A program made the translations under genes and the position numbers. Below are positions 1 through 7,555 of a DNA stretch of 33,559 nucleotides, one piece after another. Source of the stretch: Desulfobacteraceae bacterium (GTDB lineage Bacteria > Desulfobacterota > Desulfobulbia > Desulfobulbales > Desulfobulbaceae). How positions within the stretch are numbered: position 1 is the first letter of the stretch; the number at the start of each line of letters is the position of its first letter. The notes beneath the pieces are model-generated. The model was not told the origin of the DNA. It did not search any database and saw nothing but the letters and a program-made list of their open reading frames with translations. Location: positions 1-33,559 of the forward strand of contig DSAE01000120.1 of the NCBI GenBank assembly GCA_011372855.1, written 5' to 3'.

Positions 1-269
1 AGCTTCCACAGGGGGCCTTTTCTGCTGTCGGTTTCCACCATATGGGCGAGCCTGTTCCAGATCTCCGCCCGACAGGATGCGGTACTCTGATCGAGAAGAT
101 CGGCACAGTTCCATTTCCCCGGATGACGGCAGTCGAGATAAACCAGGTACATCTCCTGGAAGAGGCGGTTGAGCTGGAAAAAATCGTCAATCAGCTGCCG
201 GACGAAAAAATTCTTGCGCTTCTCAAACCACCTGTTCCGGGGGCTCCCTGACGATTCGATGCCGGTCAT
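1..269 (-). CDS. Unknown protein, N-terminal part (runs off the window)
   Basis: An open frame on the minus strand begins with ATG at 269 and stays open to the window edge, giving 89 complete codons. The ATG overlaps the glgA stop as ATGA, the usual sign of translational coupling, so this is probably the last or a later gene of the aroK-aroC-glgA operon. The visible protein is rich in aromatic and charged residues: a basic start (residues 11-19), then a helix-like stretch with FFVRQLIDDFFQLNRLF, then a segment with paired Cys and Trp residues. I recognise no family. No signal peptide or membrane segment is visible. The position behind glycogen synthase hints at a link with glycogen metabolism, but that is only inference. 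A plus-strand frame at 42-251 covers the same DNA and looks like a shadow. Confidence 0.55.
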   Translation of the reverse strand, partial: MTGIESSGSPRNRWFEKRKNFFVRQLIDDFFQLNRLFQEMYLVYLDCRHPGKWNCADLLDQSTASCRAEIWNRLAHMVETDSRKGPLWK

Positions 270-1933
270 TCTTCCCACCCCTGCGGCGCGGGATCACAGG
301 CCATCCGCACCGACTCCTCATATAAAGCCAGGTAGCGGTCCCTGACCCGGTCCCAGGTGTGGTGTTCCCGGATACGGTGAACCGCCTGCATCTGCATGCC
401 CTTTATCCGGTCCGGGTCCGTCCTGTACAGGGACAACGCCCTGCGGACCGCCTCGGTCATCGCCTCAACGGTATGGTCGGCATAGGAAAATCCCGTCTGA
501 TCGTCAATGACCTTCACCAGGCCGCCGACCGCGTGGACGATCGGCAGGTTGCCGAACAGCTGGGCGATGTAATCGGTCAGCCCGCATGGTTCATACTGGG
601 AAGGGATAAGAAAAAAATCGCCCGCCGCGTAGACCTGCAGGGCCAGGTCCTGATCGTATCCCTTGAGGAAGCAGACACGCCCTGTAAACTCTTTCCCCCC
701 CGCCAATGCGGCCAACCGCTCTTCGTGTTCCCGTCCGCCGCTGCCCAGCACCAGGAGGTGAAAATTTTTGTCGTCGACGAGGAACTGCTCCATGGTGTCG
801 ATCAGCAGGTCCACCCCCTTCTGGGCGGTCAGGCGGCCGATGAAGGTCAGCAGCGGCTCGTCCGGGTGCATTGCCAGGCGGCCGAGCTGGATGACCCGGG
901 ACCACTTTTTCCTGCCGCCCAGGGTACGGAGCAGGGTTTCCTTGCAGACCCGCTTGCCGTTCAGCCGGCCCCGGCCGGGATCAAATCCGGCGGCCAGCCC
1001 CAACTGTTTCCCCTTGGCCGCGTCGAAATCCCTGGGATTGATGCCGTCGGTGACCCCGGCCAGCTTGACCCCGCGGCGGAGGAGATGATGTCCCAACCAG
1101 CCGGTTCGGGCATCGTCCGCCGTTTCCTGCAGTTCACGGGCATACTGTTCGCTCACCGTGTTCATCACCGCGTAGCCGGAGGCGGCGATGAACGGATCGA
1201 AGGCGCCGCCGAGCAGGCAATCCCCCACCACTCTGTCCGGCAGGCCGGTGACGGCCCGGGCAAAGGGCAGGTCGGCGACATCCTGGTGGTAGCCGATGCC
1301 GGCGTTGTGGACGGTGACCACCGTCCCGGTATGGCGGAAGAAATGGCGGTATCCCTCCAGCTCGCGGATCATGGCCGGCAGGACCGCCGCATGACCGTCC
1401 TGGCAGTGGATGACGTCCGGCTTCTCACCCAGGATGCACATCAGGCCGAGGGCGGCCTTCTGGAGCAGAATGTTCATGGCGAAATAGTCCAGATGCCCCG
1501 CACCGCTGCGCTGCCAGGCATGGAGCTCCTCCTCGGCGGCAGTGTAGGTGTAGACCCCCATTTTTTCGGCAAACCGTTCCGCCTCGACGAGATAAATGGT
1601 CACTTTTTTCCTGACCGCCTGCCAGATCGATACTTCTTCCCGCCGCACCACATCGACATAGTCCATGTCAACAGCAAAGGTATTGATCGGTCCGGCCGTC
1701 CGCTTCTCCGGACACGATCCCATCAGTTCCAGTGGTGTGAAGCCCAGGGCCGGGGCATCCATGAAGCCGTAGCGCGGCAGGACCACCCGCACCGAACATC
1801 GCCCCACGGCCAGGCTTTCCGCCAACTGCCGGCAGACGTCCTTGACGCCGCCGGCGCCCGCCAGCCCGTCATATTCCCGGGAGACCATCCATACGGAGCG
1901 GATCCGGGATTTACTCACTCTTTCTGCTGCCAT
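266..1933 (-). CDS. glgA: Glycogen synthase, GT5 family (ADP-glucose type)
   Basis: Transfers glucose from a nucleotide sugar, normally ADP-glucose, to the non-reducing end of alpha-1,4-glucan in the cytoplasm. The 555-residue protein has the two-domain GT-B plan. The N-terminal half carries [15 protein letters not shown] (about residues 19-33), the counterpart of the GT5 K-T-G-G-L loop, and [10 protein letters not shown], the counterpart of the H-x-H-D-W region. The C-terminal half carries [14 protein letters not shown] and [16 protein letters not shown] with GGL shortly after, typical of the donor-binding site. I chose ATG 1933, preceded by GGAAA, over an upstream in-frame ATG at 1993 that would lie deep inside aroC; even so the start overlaps the aroC end by 23 bases. 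The lysine of the KTGGL loop is replaced by glycine. Family is sure; donor specificity is inferred. Confidence 0.9.
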   Translation of the reverse strand: MAAERVSKSRIRSVWMVSREYDGLAGAGGVKDVCRQLAESLAVGRCSVRVVLPRYGFMDAPALGFTPLELMGSCPEKRTAGPINTFAVDMDYVDVVRREEVSIWQAVRKKVTIYLVEAERFAEKMGVYTYTAAEEELHAWQRSGAGHLDYFAMNILLQKAALGLMCILGEKPDVIHCQDGHAAVLPAMIRELEGYRHFFRHTGTVVTVHNAGIGYHQDVADLPFARAVTGLPDRVVGDCLLGGAFDPFIAASGYAVMNTVSEQYARELQETADDARTGWLGHHLLRRGVKLAGVTDGINPRDFDAAKGKQLGLAAGFDPGRGRLNGKRVCKETLLRTLGGRKKWSRVIQLGRLAMHPDEPLLTFIGRLTAQKGVDLLIDTMEQFLVDDKNFHLLVLGSGGREHEERLAALAGGKEFTGRVCFLKGYDQDLALQVYAAGDFFLIPSQYEPCGLTDYIAQLFGNLPIVHAVGGLVKVIDDQTGFSYADHTVEAMTEAVRRALSLYRTDPDRIKGMQMQAVHRIREHHTWDRVRDRYLALYEESVRMACDPAPQGWEE

Positions 1934-3023
1934 TGCTTTCCGTTGTCCTTCGTGTTTCCAGGAGCACCAGATGCCGGAGGAGATGATCGGCAAGGGTCAG
2001 GCGTACCATGGCCTCGCATACCGGAACGATGCGGGGTATAGCCGATATGTCGTGCCTGCCCCCGACCGTGATGGTCACCGGCTCGTTGCGGAGGTTGACG
2101 GTCTGCTGCTCCTTGCGGATGGAGGGAATCGGCTTGACCGCGACCCGCATGACCAGGTCGTCGCCGTTGGCGATCCCGGCCAGGATCCCCCCGGAATTAT
2201 TGCCGAGGAAGCCCGCCGGGGAAATCGGATCGTTGTTTTCCGAGCCAAGCATGTCCGCCGCCTGGAAGCCCGCGCCGATCTCCACCCCCTTGACCGCGCC
2301 GATGGACATCAGGGCGCGGGCCAGTTCGGCGTCCAGCTTGTCGAACACCGGCTCCCCCAGTCCCGGGAGGCAGGTTGCCCGGATCTCGACGATGCCCCCC
2401 AGGGAATCCCCCTGGGCGCGCACTTCCTGGATCCGCCCGGCCATTTTTTCCGCCGCCTCGTCGTCCGGGCAGAAAAAAGGATTCCGCTCCACCGCATCCA
2501 TGTCTCGCCGCCGGGCCCGCACTCCTCCCAGGGCGATGGTATAGCCGGTGACCGTGATGCCGTACAAATTGAGCAGACGGCCGGCCACCGCGCCCGCCGC
2601 GACCCGGGCCGCCGTCTCCCGGGCCGAGGCCCTGCCGCCGCCGCGGTAATCGCGGATCCCGTATTTGACCTGATAGGTCAGGTCGCCGTGGCCGGGGCGG
2701 AAGACGTCCTTGAGGTTGTCGTAAGATTCGGAGCGGGCATCCCGGTTGAAGATGACCAGGGAAATCGGAGTGCCGGTGGTCAGGTCGCAGGCGGCCCCCT
2801 CCGGACGGAACGTGCCGGACAGGACCTCCACCGCATCGGGCTCCCGGCGGGGGCTCTCCCCCCTGCCCTTGCCCGGTCTTCTCTTCTCCAGTTCCTGCTG
2901 AATGATATCCGTCGAGAGTTCAATGCCCGGGGGGCAGCCGTCAATGACGGCGCCGACGGCCCGGCCGTGTGATTCTCCCCAGGTTGTCACCCTGAACAGG
3001 GTGCCGAAGGTATTTCCCGCCAT
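1911..3023 (-). CDS. aroC: Chorismate synthase
   Basis: Converts 5-enolpyruvylshikimate 3-phosphate to chorismate, the last step of the shikimate pathway, using reduced FMN. The 370-residue length is normal. The protein begins [20 protein letters not shown], the family's conserved start, and includes the basic [14 protein letters not shown] segment, [20 protein letters not shown] and a C-terminal [18 protein letters not shown] block. These are the regular chorismate synthase signatures and active-site histidines are present. The start lies two bases after the aroK stop (TGA TT ATG), so both are surely co-translated, and shikimate kinase two steps upstream in the pathway supports the call. The 3' end overlaps the chosen glgA start. 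No disruption is visible. Confidence 0.97.
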   Translation of the reverse strand: MAGNTFGTLFRVTTWGESHGRAVGAVIDGCPPGIELSTDIIQQELEKRRPGKGRGESPRREPDAVEVLSGTFRPEGAACDLTTGTPISLVIFNRDARSESYDNLKDVFRPGHGDLTYQVKYGIRDYRGGGRASARETAARVAAGAVAGRLLNLYGITVTGYTIALGGVRARRRDMDAVERNPFFCPDDEAAEKMAGRIQEVRAQGDSLGGIVEIRATCLPGLGEPVFDKLDAELARALMSIGAVKGVEIGAGFQAADMLGSENNDPISPAGFLGNNSGGILAGIANGDDLVMRVAVKPIPSIRKEQQTVNLRNEPVTITVGGRHDISAIPRIVPVCEAMVRLTLADHLLRHLVLLETRRTTESNGSRKSE

Positions 3024-3025
3024 AA

Positions 3026-3613
3026 TCAGTCCCTTTCCCCGGTCCGCGCCACCATGTCCTTGATCAGAGATACCACTGTTTCCGGCGGCCGTCCAGTCGT
3101 ATCGATGACGACATCCGAACCCTGCCGGTAGAGCGGCTCCCGTTCGGCAAGCACCCTGTCGACTTCGGCCAGCATATCCCCGCCGGTCAGGGAAGGGCGC
3201 TGGGCCGCGCTCCTGCCGTCATCCTGCAGCCTTTGCCGGATGGTCGCGGCTTCGGCCCTCAGCCAGACCACCAGGCTGTTTTTGCGCAACTGCCGCCATT
3301 CTTCCCTGTGCATGATCGACCCGCCTCCGGTAGCGATCACCAGGCGGTGCCATCCGGCCAGCCGGACCAGCAGCCTCCGCTCCAGTTCCCGGAACGCGGG
3401 CCATCCATGGCGGCGAACATACTCTTCGATGCCGCACTGCATTTCGGCGGCCAGCTCCTCGTCGGTGTCAAGAAAGCGGTAACCGAGGGCCTGCGCCAGT
3501 TTTCGGCCGACGACCGACTTGCCGCTTGCCCTGAACCCGGTCAGCACGACCCGATCTGCCTGCTCCGCCCCTTTCCATGACCCGGCCCCTGCATCCGGAT
3601 TTTTTCCCACCAT
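3026..3613 (-). CDS. aroK: Shikimate kinase
   Basis: Phosphorylates shikimate at the 3-hydroxyl with ATP. The 195-residue protein has a Walker A loop GFRASGKS (residues about 26-33), the substrate-binding DTDEE segment with an acidic catalytic residue, the FRELERRLL helix, the ATGGGS glycine loop, and a lid region with RPSLTGG. It is some 20 residues longer than the standard enzyme because of an N-terminal extension before the first beta strand (RVVLTGF). No better internal start is visible, but the true start could lie a little downstream. The ATG at 3613 has only a weak ribosome-binding sequence. It is the first gene of the minus-strand unit aroK-aroC-glgA-unknown and is divergent from cbpA across a 132-base spacer. 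Confidence 0.92.
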   Translation of the reverse strand: MVGKNPDAGAGSWKGAEQADRVVLTGFRASGKSVVGRKLAQALGYRFLDTDEELAAEMQCGIEEYVRRHGWPAFRELERRLLVRLAGWHRLVIATGGGSIMHREEWRQLRKNSLVVWLRAEAATIRQRLQDDGRSAAQRPSLTGGDMLAEVDRVLAEREPLYRQGSDVVIDTTGRPPETVVSLIKDMVARTGERD

Positions 3614-3678
3614 ATAGAAACCGCTTCGTCAGTTCAAGCCTTAAGCGATCCATGAACTTTTTTCTTTTCTTTCCAGAT

Positions 3679-3687
3679 TGATATACT
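3679..3687 (+). promoter_or_regulatory. Possible extended -10 promoter for cbpA
   Basis: TG-A-TATACT reads as an extended -10 element 59 bases before the cbpA start, with no good -35 hexamer. Initiation would fall near 3694. Based on consensus match only. Confidence 0.35.
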
Positions 3688-3745
3688 TACAGTATCTTCC
3701 ATCTTCAGACAATGCAAAGAAGAAACCAGGAAGCCTTCCCCGAAA

Positions 3746-4684
3746 ATGGAATACAAGGATTATTACGCCATCCTCGGCGTCAAGCGTGACGCCACGCAGG
3801 ATGAAATAAAAAAGGCCTACCGGCGTCTCGCCCGCAAATACCACCCCGATGTTTCCAAGGAAGCCGATGCCGAATCCAAATTCAAGGATATCGGCGAAGC
3901 GTACGAGGTGCTCCGCGATCCGGAAAAAAAGGCCGCCTACGACAGGATCGGTTCGAACTGGAAGGCCGGCCAGGAATTCAAGCCGCCGCCGAACTGGGAC
4001 GCCGGATTCCAATTCAGCGGCGGCGGGTTCAGTGGAGCGGATTTCGGCGGGTTCAGCGACTTTTTTGAGGAGCTTTTCGGCCGCGGCCGGTTCACCGGTT
4101 CCCGGCAGCGTTCCACCGGCTTCCGGATGCAGGGCGAAAATCAATACGCCAAGATCGTCATCCGTCTGGAAGACGCCTATCACGGGTCGAAGCAGACCAT
4201 AACCCTTTCCCGGGCGGTGGTCGATCAGAACGGCCATGTCAGGACCGAACCCCATACCCTGCAGGTCACGATTCCCAAGGGCATTACCGAAGGGCAGCAT
4301 ATCCGGCTGGAGGGCCAGGGAATGCCGGGAATCGGGGGCGGGTCCAGCGGGGATCTCTATCTGGAGATCGCTTTTGCCGAGCACCCGCTTTTTCAGATCA
4401 AAGGGAGGGACATCTACTACACACTGCCGGTGACCCCCTGGGAGGCGGCCTTGGGCGCTACGGTGACCGTGCCCACCCTGGGGGGCAAGGTCGAGCTCAA
4501 GATCCCCCCCAATTCGCAGGGGGGAAGAAAACTGCGCCTGAAAGGACGCGGCCTGTCAACCGCCGCCAAAACCGGTGACCAGTACGTGACCCTGCGCATT
4601 GTTGTTCCCGAAGCCAAAACCGAGCAGCAGAAAAAACTGTATCGGGACATGGCCCGGCTTATGCCGGTGAATCCGAGAAAATAA
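3746..4684 (+). CDS. cbpA: DnaJ-family co-chaperone, CbpA type
   Basis: A J-domain co-chaperone that stimulates DnaK; CbpA-type proteins can also bind curved DNA. The 312-residue protein starts with a full J domain (residues about 3-70) containing HPD at 33-35. A glycine/phenylalanine-rich linker follows (about 84-135), then two beta-rich C-terminal substrate-binding domains ([18 protein letters not shown] onward, with [20 protein letters not shown] and [18 protein letters not shown]). There are no CxxCxGxG zinc repeats, which separates it from DnaJ proper. The next gene encodes a CbpM-like modulator 16 bases downstream, which strongly supports the CbpA subtype. The ATG is a clean start for the J domain although its ribosome-binding sequence is weak. 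Confidence 0.93.
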   Translation: MEYKDYYAILGVKRDATQDEIKKAYRRLARKYHPDVSKEADAESKFKDIGEAYEVLRDPEKKAAYDRIGSNWKAGQEFKPPPNWDAGFQFSGGGFSGADFGGFSDFFEELFGRGRFTGSRQRSTGFRMQGENQYAKIVIRLEDAYHGSKQTITLSRAVVDQNGHVRTEPHTLQVTIPKGITEGQHIRLEGQGMPGIGGGSSGDLYLEIAFAEHPLFQIKGRDIYYTLPVTPWEAALGATVTVPTLGGKVELKIPPNSQGGRKLRLKGRGLSTAAKTGDQYVTLRIVVPEAKTEQQKKLYRDMARLMPVNPRK

Positions 4685-4700
4685 GCGCATACGCCCAATT

Positions 4701-5006
4701 ATGACCAATGAAATAATCATTCTCAACGGCACCATTCTGGACGAGGAAACCGAATTCAGCCTGGTCGAGATCTGCAGCATCTGCACCGTCCCGGCGGAGC
4801 TGGTGCGGGACATGATCGACGAGGGGCTGATCAATCCAAGGGGTTCGGAGCCGAGGTACTGGCGTTTCACCTCCCTGGAAATCCGCCGGATCAAGCGGAC
4901 CGTCCGGCTGCAGCGGGATCTGGGGATAAACCTTCCTGGTTGCGCCCTGGTCCTCGACCTCCTCGATGAACTGGAGGAACTGCGCCGGCTCAGCCGCTGC
5001 AGCTGA
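4701..5006 (+). CDS. cbpM: Chaperone modulatory protein CbpM
   Basis: A 101-residue protein of the CbpM/MerR-like family. In the characterised system CbpM binds the J domain of CbpA and blocks both its co-chaperone and DNA-binding activity. The sequence shows the family's layout: a short beta start (EIIILNGTILDEETEFSLVEIC), a winged-helix-like core (VPAELVRDMIDEGLINPRG), a tryptophan-containing FTSLEIRRIKRTVRLQRDLGIN segment and a leucine-rich C-terminal helix (LVLDLLDELEELRRL). It lacks the long coiled coil of true MerR regulators. Immediate linkage to cbpA is the usual genomic arrangement. The start codon follows the cbpA stop by 16 bases without an obvious ribosome-binding site. Confidence 0.86.
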   Translation: MTNEIIILNGTILDEETEFSLVEICSICTVPAELVRDMIDEGLINPRGSEPRYWRFTSLEIRRIKRTVRLQRDLGINLPGCALVLDLLDELEELRRLSRCS

Positions 5007-5035
5007 TTGCGACTTCATCCTGCCGGGTCATCCCC

Positions 5036-6406
5036 ATGTTCCTCAATGCCTCCACCCTGCTCGTTCTCACGATCATCCTGTTCGGCGGACTGACCGTTTT
5101 GCTTGCCGCCCTGCTGCTTACGCTGCGCCGGGAGCATTCCCGCCGGCTTCAGCTGTCGGCCCGGGAGGAACTGCTGACCCGCGAAATCGCCGCCCTTGAG
5201 GCGACCTGCGATCGGCTCCGGGATGAACGGACCGAACTGTATGCCGAAAACCGCGACCTCTCCTCCAGATTCGCCGCCCTCCAAACGACCGTCGCCGAGG
5301 CGGGAAAACAGTCCGCCGATCACCGTGCCCTGCTCGAGAAGACCCGTGAACAGATGGAAAAGGAATTCGAGCTGCTGGCCGGCAGGATCCTCTCGGAAAA
5401 AGGCGCGGCCCTCACCAACAGGCATCAGGACGAACTCAACACCATACTGGCCCCTGTCCGCCAGCAGATCGCGGAATTCAGAATGAAGGTGGAGGATGTC
5501 TATGACCGGGAATCGAGGGACCGGGTCTCCCTCATCAAGGAGATCGAACATCTGAAACTCCTCAATCTCCGGATCAGCGAAGACGCAATCAATCTGACCA
5601 ACGCCCTCAAGGGGCAGAACAAGATGCAGGGCCTGTGGGGGGAACTGGTACTGGAGCGGCTGCTGGAGGACTCCGGTCTGACCCGCGGCCGGGAATTTGA
5701 CCTCCAGGTCTGCCTCAAGGACAATCGCGGCAAATCCCGCTTGCCGGATGCCGTTGTCCGGCTCCCCGGCGGCAGGCAGATCGTCATTGACGCCAAGGTT
5801 TCGCTGACGGCCTATGAAAAGGCGTGCCGAGCCGGGGAGGAGGACGAACGTCAAGGCTGCCTGCGGGGTCACCTCGATTCCCTGAAAAAACACATCGCGG
5901 GGCTGGCGGCCCGGGAATACCATCTCCTGGACGGCGTCAACGCGCCGGATTTTGTCGTTCTCTTTCTCCCGGCGGAGGGTGCGTTCCAAGCGGCGGTGAC
6001 CATGGAGCCCGCTCTGCTCACCCGCGCCATGGAGCAGAAAGTGATCCTCTCGTGCCCCTCGACCCTGCTGGCAATTCTGCGCACGATCAACCACATGTGG
6101 CGGCAGGACGAGCAGGCCCGCAACAGTTTAGCTATTGCCAAACAGGCGGGGAGTCTATATGATAAGTTCATCGGGTTCATTGAAGCATTTGAAGAAATCG
6201 GCGCCCGCCTGCACCAGAGTCACGAAGCCTGGAACAGGGCCAGAAATCGCCTGACCACCGGCAAGGGGAATCTCATCACCCGGGCCGAAGCGCTCAGGGA
6301 ACTGGGGGTGCAGAGCAGCAAAAACCTGCCCCGGTCCATATGCTCCGAGGAGGAAGGACGTTGCCCCGGTGCAACCAAGAAAGGAACTGACGGTACAGCC
6401 AACTAA
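5036..6406 (+). CDS. rmuC: DNA recombination protein RmuC homologue
   Basis: RmuC-family proteins limit inversion at short inverted repeats in Escherichia coli and carry a nuclease-like core; the biochemical role is not settled. This 456-residue copy has an N-terminal membrane helix (about residues 5-29), a long coiled-coil region (about 33-130) and the conserved C-terminal core: NALKGQNKMQGLWGELVLERLLEDSGL, then DAVVRLPGGRQIVIDAKVSLTAYE with the D-A-K pattern of a restriction-endonuclease-like fold, and PDFVVLFLPAEGAFQAA. Family length is usual. It follows cbpM by 29 bases. The membrane anchor with cytoplasmic coiled coil is typical of the family. Confidence 0.92.
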   Translation: MFLNASTLLVLTIILFGGLTVLLAALLLTLRREHSRRLQLSAREELLTREIAALEATCDRLRDERTELYAENRDLSSRFAALQTTVAEAGKQSADHRALLEKTREQMEKEFELLAGRILSEKGAALTNRHQDELNTILAPVRQQIAEFRMKVEDVYDRESRDRVSLIKEIEHLKLLNLRISEDAINLTNALKGQNKMQGLWGELVLERLLEDSGLTRGREFDLQVCLKDNRGKSRLPDAVVRLPGGRQIVIDAKVSLTAYEKACRAGEEDERQGCLRGHLDSLKKHIAGLAAREYHLLDGVNAPDFVVLFLPAEGAFQAAVTMEPALLTRAMEQKVILSCPSTLLAILRTINHMWRQDEQARNSLAIAKQAGSLYDKFIGFIEAFEEIGARLHQSHEAWNRARNRLTTGKGNLITRAEALRELGVQSSKNLPRSICSEEEGRCPGATKKGTDGTAN

Positions 6407-6423
6407 AAACCATGGAGGATGCT

Positions 6424-6873
6424 ATGAAACATTTTATTGTCGTCCCGCTCATAATCGCGTGTTTTTTCCTTGCTTCCTGCGCGGATATGCCGAAGAAAGG
6501 CCAGTACGGCGCAGTCGGCGGGGCAGCAGGCGGCGCCCTGCTCGGCCAGATCATCGGCCATAACACCGAGGCCACCCTGATCGGCGCCGCCATCGGCGGC
6601 CTGCTGGGTTACATTGTCGGCAACGAGATGGACAAATATGACCGCGAACAGCTGAACCATGTCTATGAGCGCGGTGTCTCCGGATCGTCGTCTTCGTGGA
6701 TCAATCCGGACAGCGGCAACCAGTACCGGGTGACCCCGCAGCCGGCCTACAGCGCCACCGGCAACCAGGTCTGCCGCAAGGCGGAGATCCAGGCCATCAT
6801 TGACGGAAAAACAGAAACCACCTATGCCACGGCCTGTCGCGACGAAAACGGAGTCTGGCAGGTCCAGCCGTAG
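6424..6873 (+). CDS. Glycine-zipper lipoprotein, 17-kDa surface antigen type
   Basis: A 149-residue predicted outer-membrane lipoprotein. The N terminus is a lipoprotein signal peptide ending LASC (lipidated Cys about residue 19). It is followed by a glycine-zipper double hairpin: GAVGGAAGGALLGQIIG and LIGAAIGGLLGYIVGNEMD, the Rickettsia 17-kDa antigen/SlyB-like motif that inserts into or lies along membranes. The C-terminal domain with NQVCRKAEIQ and TACRDENGVWQV matches the usual tail, with two cysteines that may pair. I chose ATG 6424 because GGAGG lies at 6414-6418; an in-frame ATG at 6412 would place that site inside the gene. The exact function of these proteins is unclear; an envelope-structure role is likely. 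Confidence 0.86.
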   Translation: MKHFIVVPLIIACFFLASCADMPKKGQYGAVGGAAGGALLGQIIGHNTEATLIGAAIGGLLGYIVGNEMDKYDREQLNHVYERGVSGSSSSWINPDSGNQYRVTPQPAYSATGNQVCRKAEIQAIIDGKTETTYATACRDENGVWQVQP

Positions 6874-6874
6874 C

Positions 6875-7282
6875 ATGACATCGGCGGCGGGGAAATTTCC
6901 CCTGTCCACCTCCAGCCGCATGGAGATGGTGGACATCACCGCCCAGGTCCAGGAGGCCGTTGCCGGCAGCGGTGTCGACAGCGGCCTCTGCACGGTATAC
7001 AGTCCCCATACCACCGCCGGCCTGACCATCAATGAAGGCGCCGACCCGGCGGTCCGGCAGGATCTGGTGGGCGTGCTGCGGCAAATGGTTCCGCTCGACT
7101 TCCCTTACCGCCACCAGGAAGGCAATTCCCCCGCGCACATGATGACGACCCTGACCGGCGGCAGCGTCACGGTGTTCATTGAATCGGGACGCCTCCGGCT
7201 CGGCACCTGGCAGCGCATCTTTTTCTGTGAGTTCGACGGCCCCAGGAATCGCACCGTCTGGTGGAAGATTCTCCAGGGATGA
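6875..7282 (+). CDS. yjbQ: YjbQ family protein (UPF0047)
   Basis: A 135-residue member of the YjbQ family, small trimeric proteins with a conserved pocket; some members show weak thiamine-phosphate-synthase-like activity, but the physiological role is unsettled. Signatures seen: VDITAQVQEAV near the start, LCTVYSPHTTAGLTINEGADP in the middle, and YRHQEGNSPAHMMTTLTGGSVTV followed by LGTWQRIFFCEFDGPRNRTVWW at the end. The conserved histidines and acidic residues are all present. The ATG at 6875 lies one base after the lipoprotein stop, giving the normal family length; a longer in-frame start at 6800 would overlap that gene and adds no family sequence. The next gene starts one base after this stop. 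Confidence 0.86.
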   Translation: MTSAAGKFPLSTSSRMEMVDITAQVQEAVAGSGVDSGLCTVYSPHTTAGLTINEGADPAVRQDLVGVLRQMVPLDFPYRHQEGNSPAHMMTTLTGGSVTVFIESGRLRLGTWQRIFFCEFDGPRNRTVWWKILQG

Positions 7283-7283
7283 C

Positions 7284-7532
7284 ATGCCTTCAGATCGCAC
7301 CGGCTCAGCCGACAATATCGTCTTCGGCCTGACCAGGGCGGAGGATGAAAGGTCGCTGGCGGCCTTTCTCCGGCTGTTCAGCGAGGATGAACTGCTGTCC
7401 ACGCTCATCCCCAGGATGAGCGACGATGAAATCCGCCGCGTCGTCCAACTGCTCACCGAGATCATGCGCAACCACCTGAGCGGTCAGGAATACCATTCCC
7501 TTTTCCTTGGCGGCCGCGACCACTCGCACTGA
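7284..7532 (+). CDS. Small unknown protein
   Basis: An 82-residue acidic, helix-rich protein I cannot assign. It begins one base after the yjbQ stop and ends 23 bases before the UbiD gene, so it sits inside a compact unit. The core DERSLAAFLRLFSEDELLSTLIPRMSDDEIRRVVQLLTEIMRNHL looks like three short amphipathic helices. The tail EYHSLFLGGRDHSH has three histidines and could bind a metal. There is no signal peptide or membrane helix. The compact spacing and protein-like composition make it a probable real gene; extension upstream to 7179 would run inside yjbQ and is unlikely. Confidence 0.6.
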   Translation: MPSDRTGSADNIVFGLTRAEDERSLAAFLRLFSEDELLSTLIPRMSDDEIRRVVQLLTEIMRNHLSGQEYHSLFLGGRDHSH

Positions 7533-7555
7533 GCCGTCCGCGGAGAACCACCGGC

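Noticed and set aside
42-251. 69-codon plus-strand frame at the left edge
   Set aside because: The minus strand has an open frame through the whole edge that is joined to glgA by ATGA; the plus frame has no ribosome-binding site.
359-2041. 560-codon plus-strand frame opposite glgA
   Set aside because: Antisense shadow of an intact GT5 gene; no protein family resemblance.
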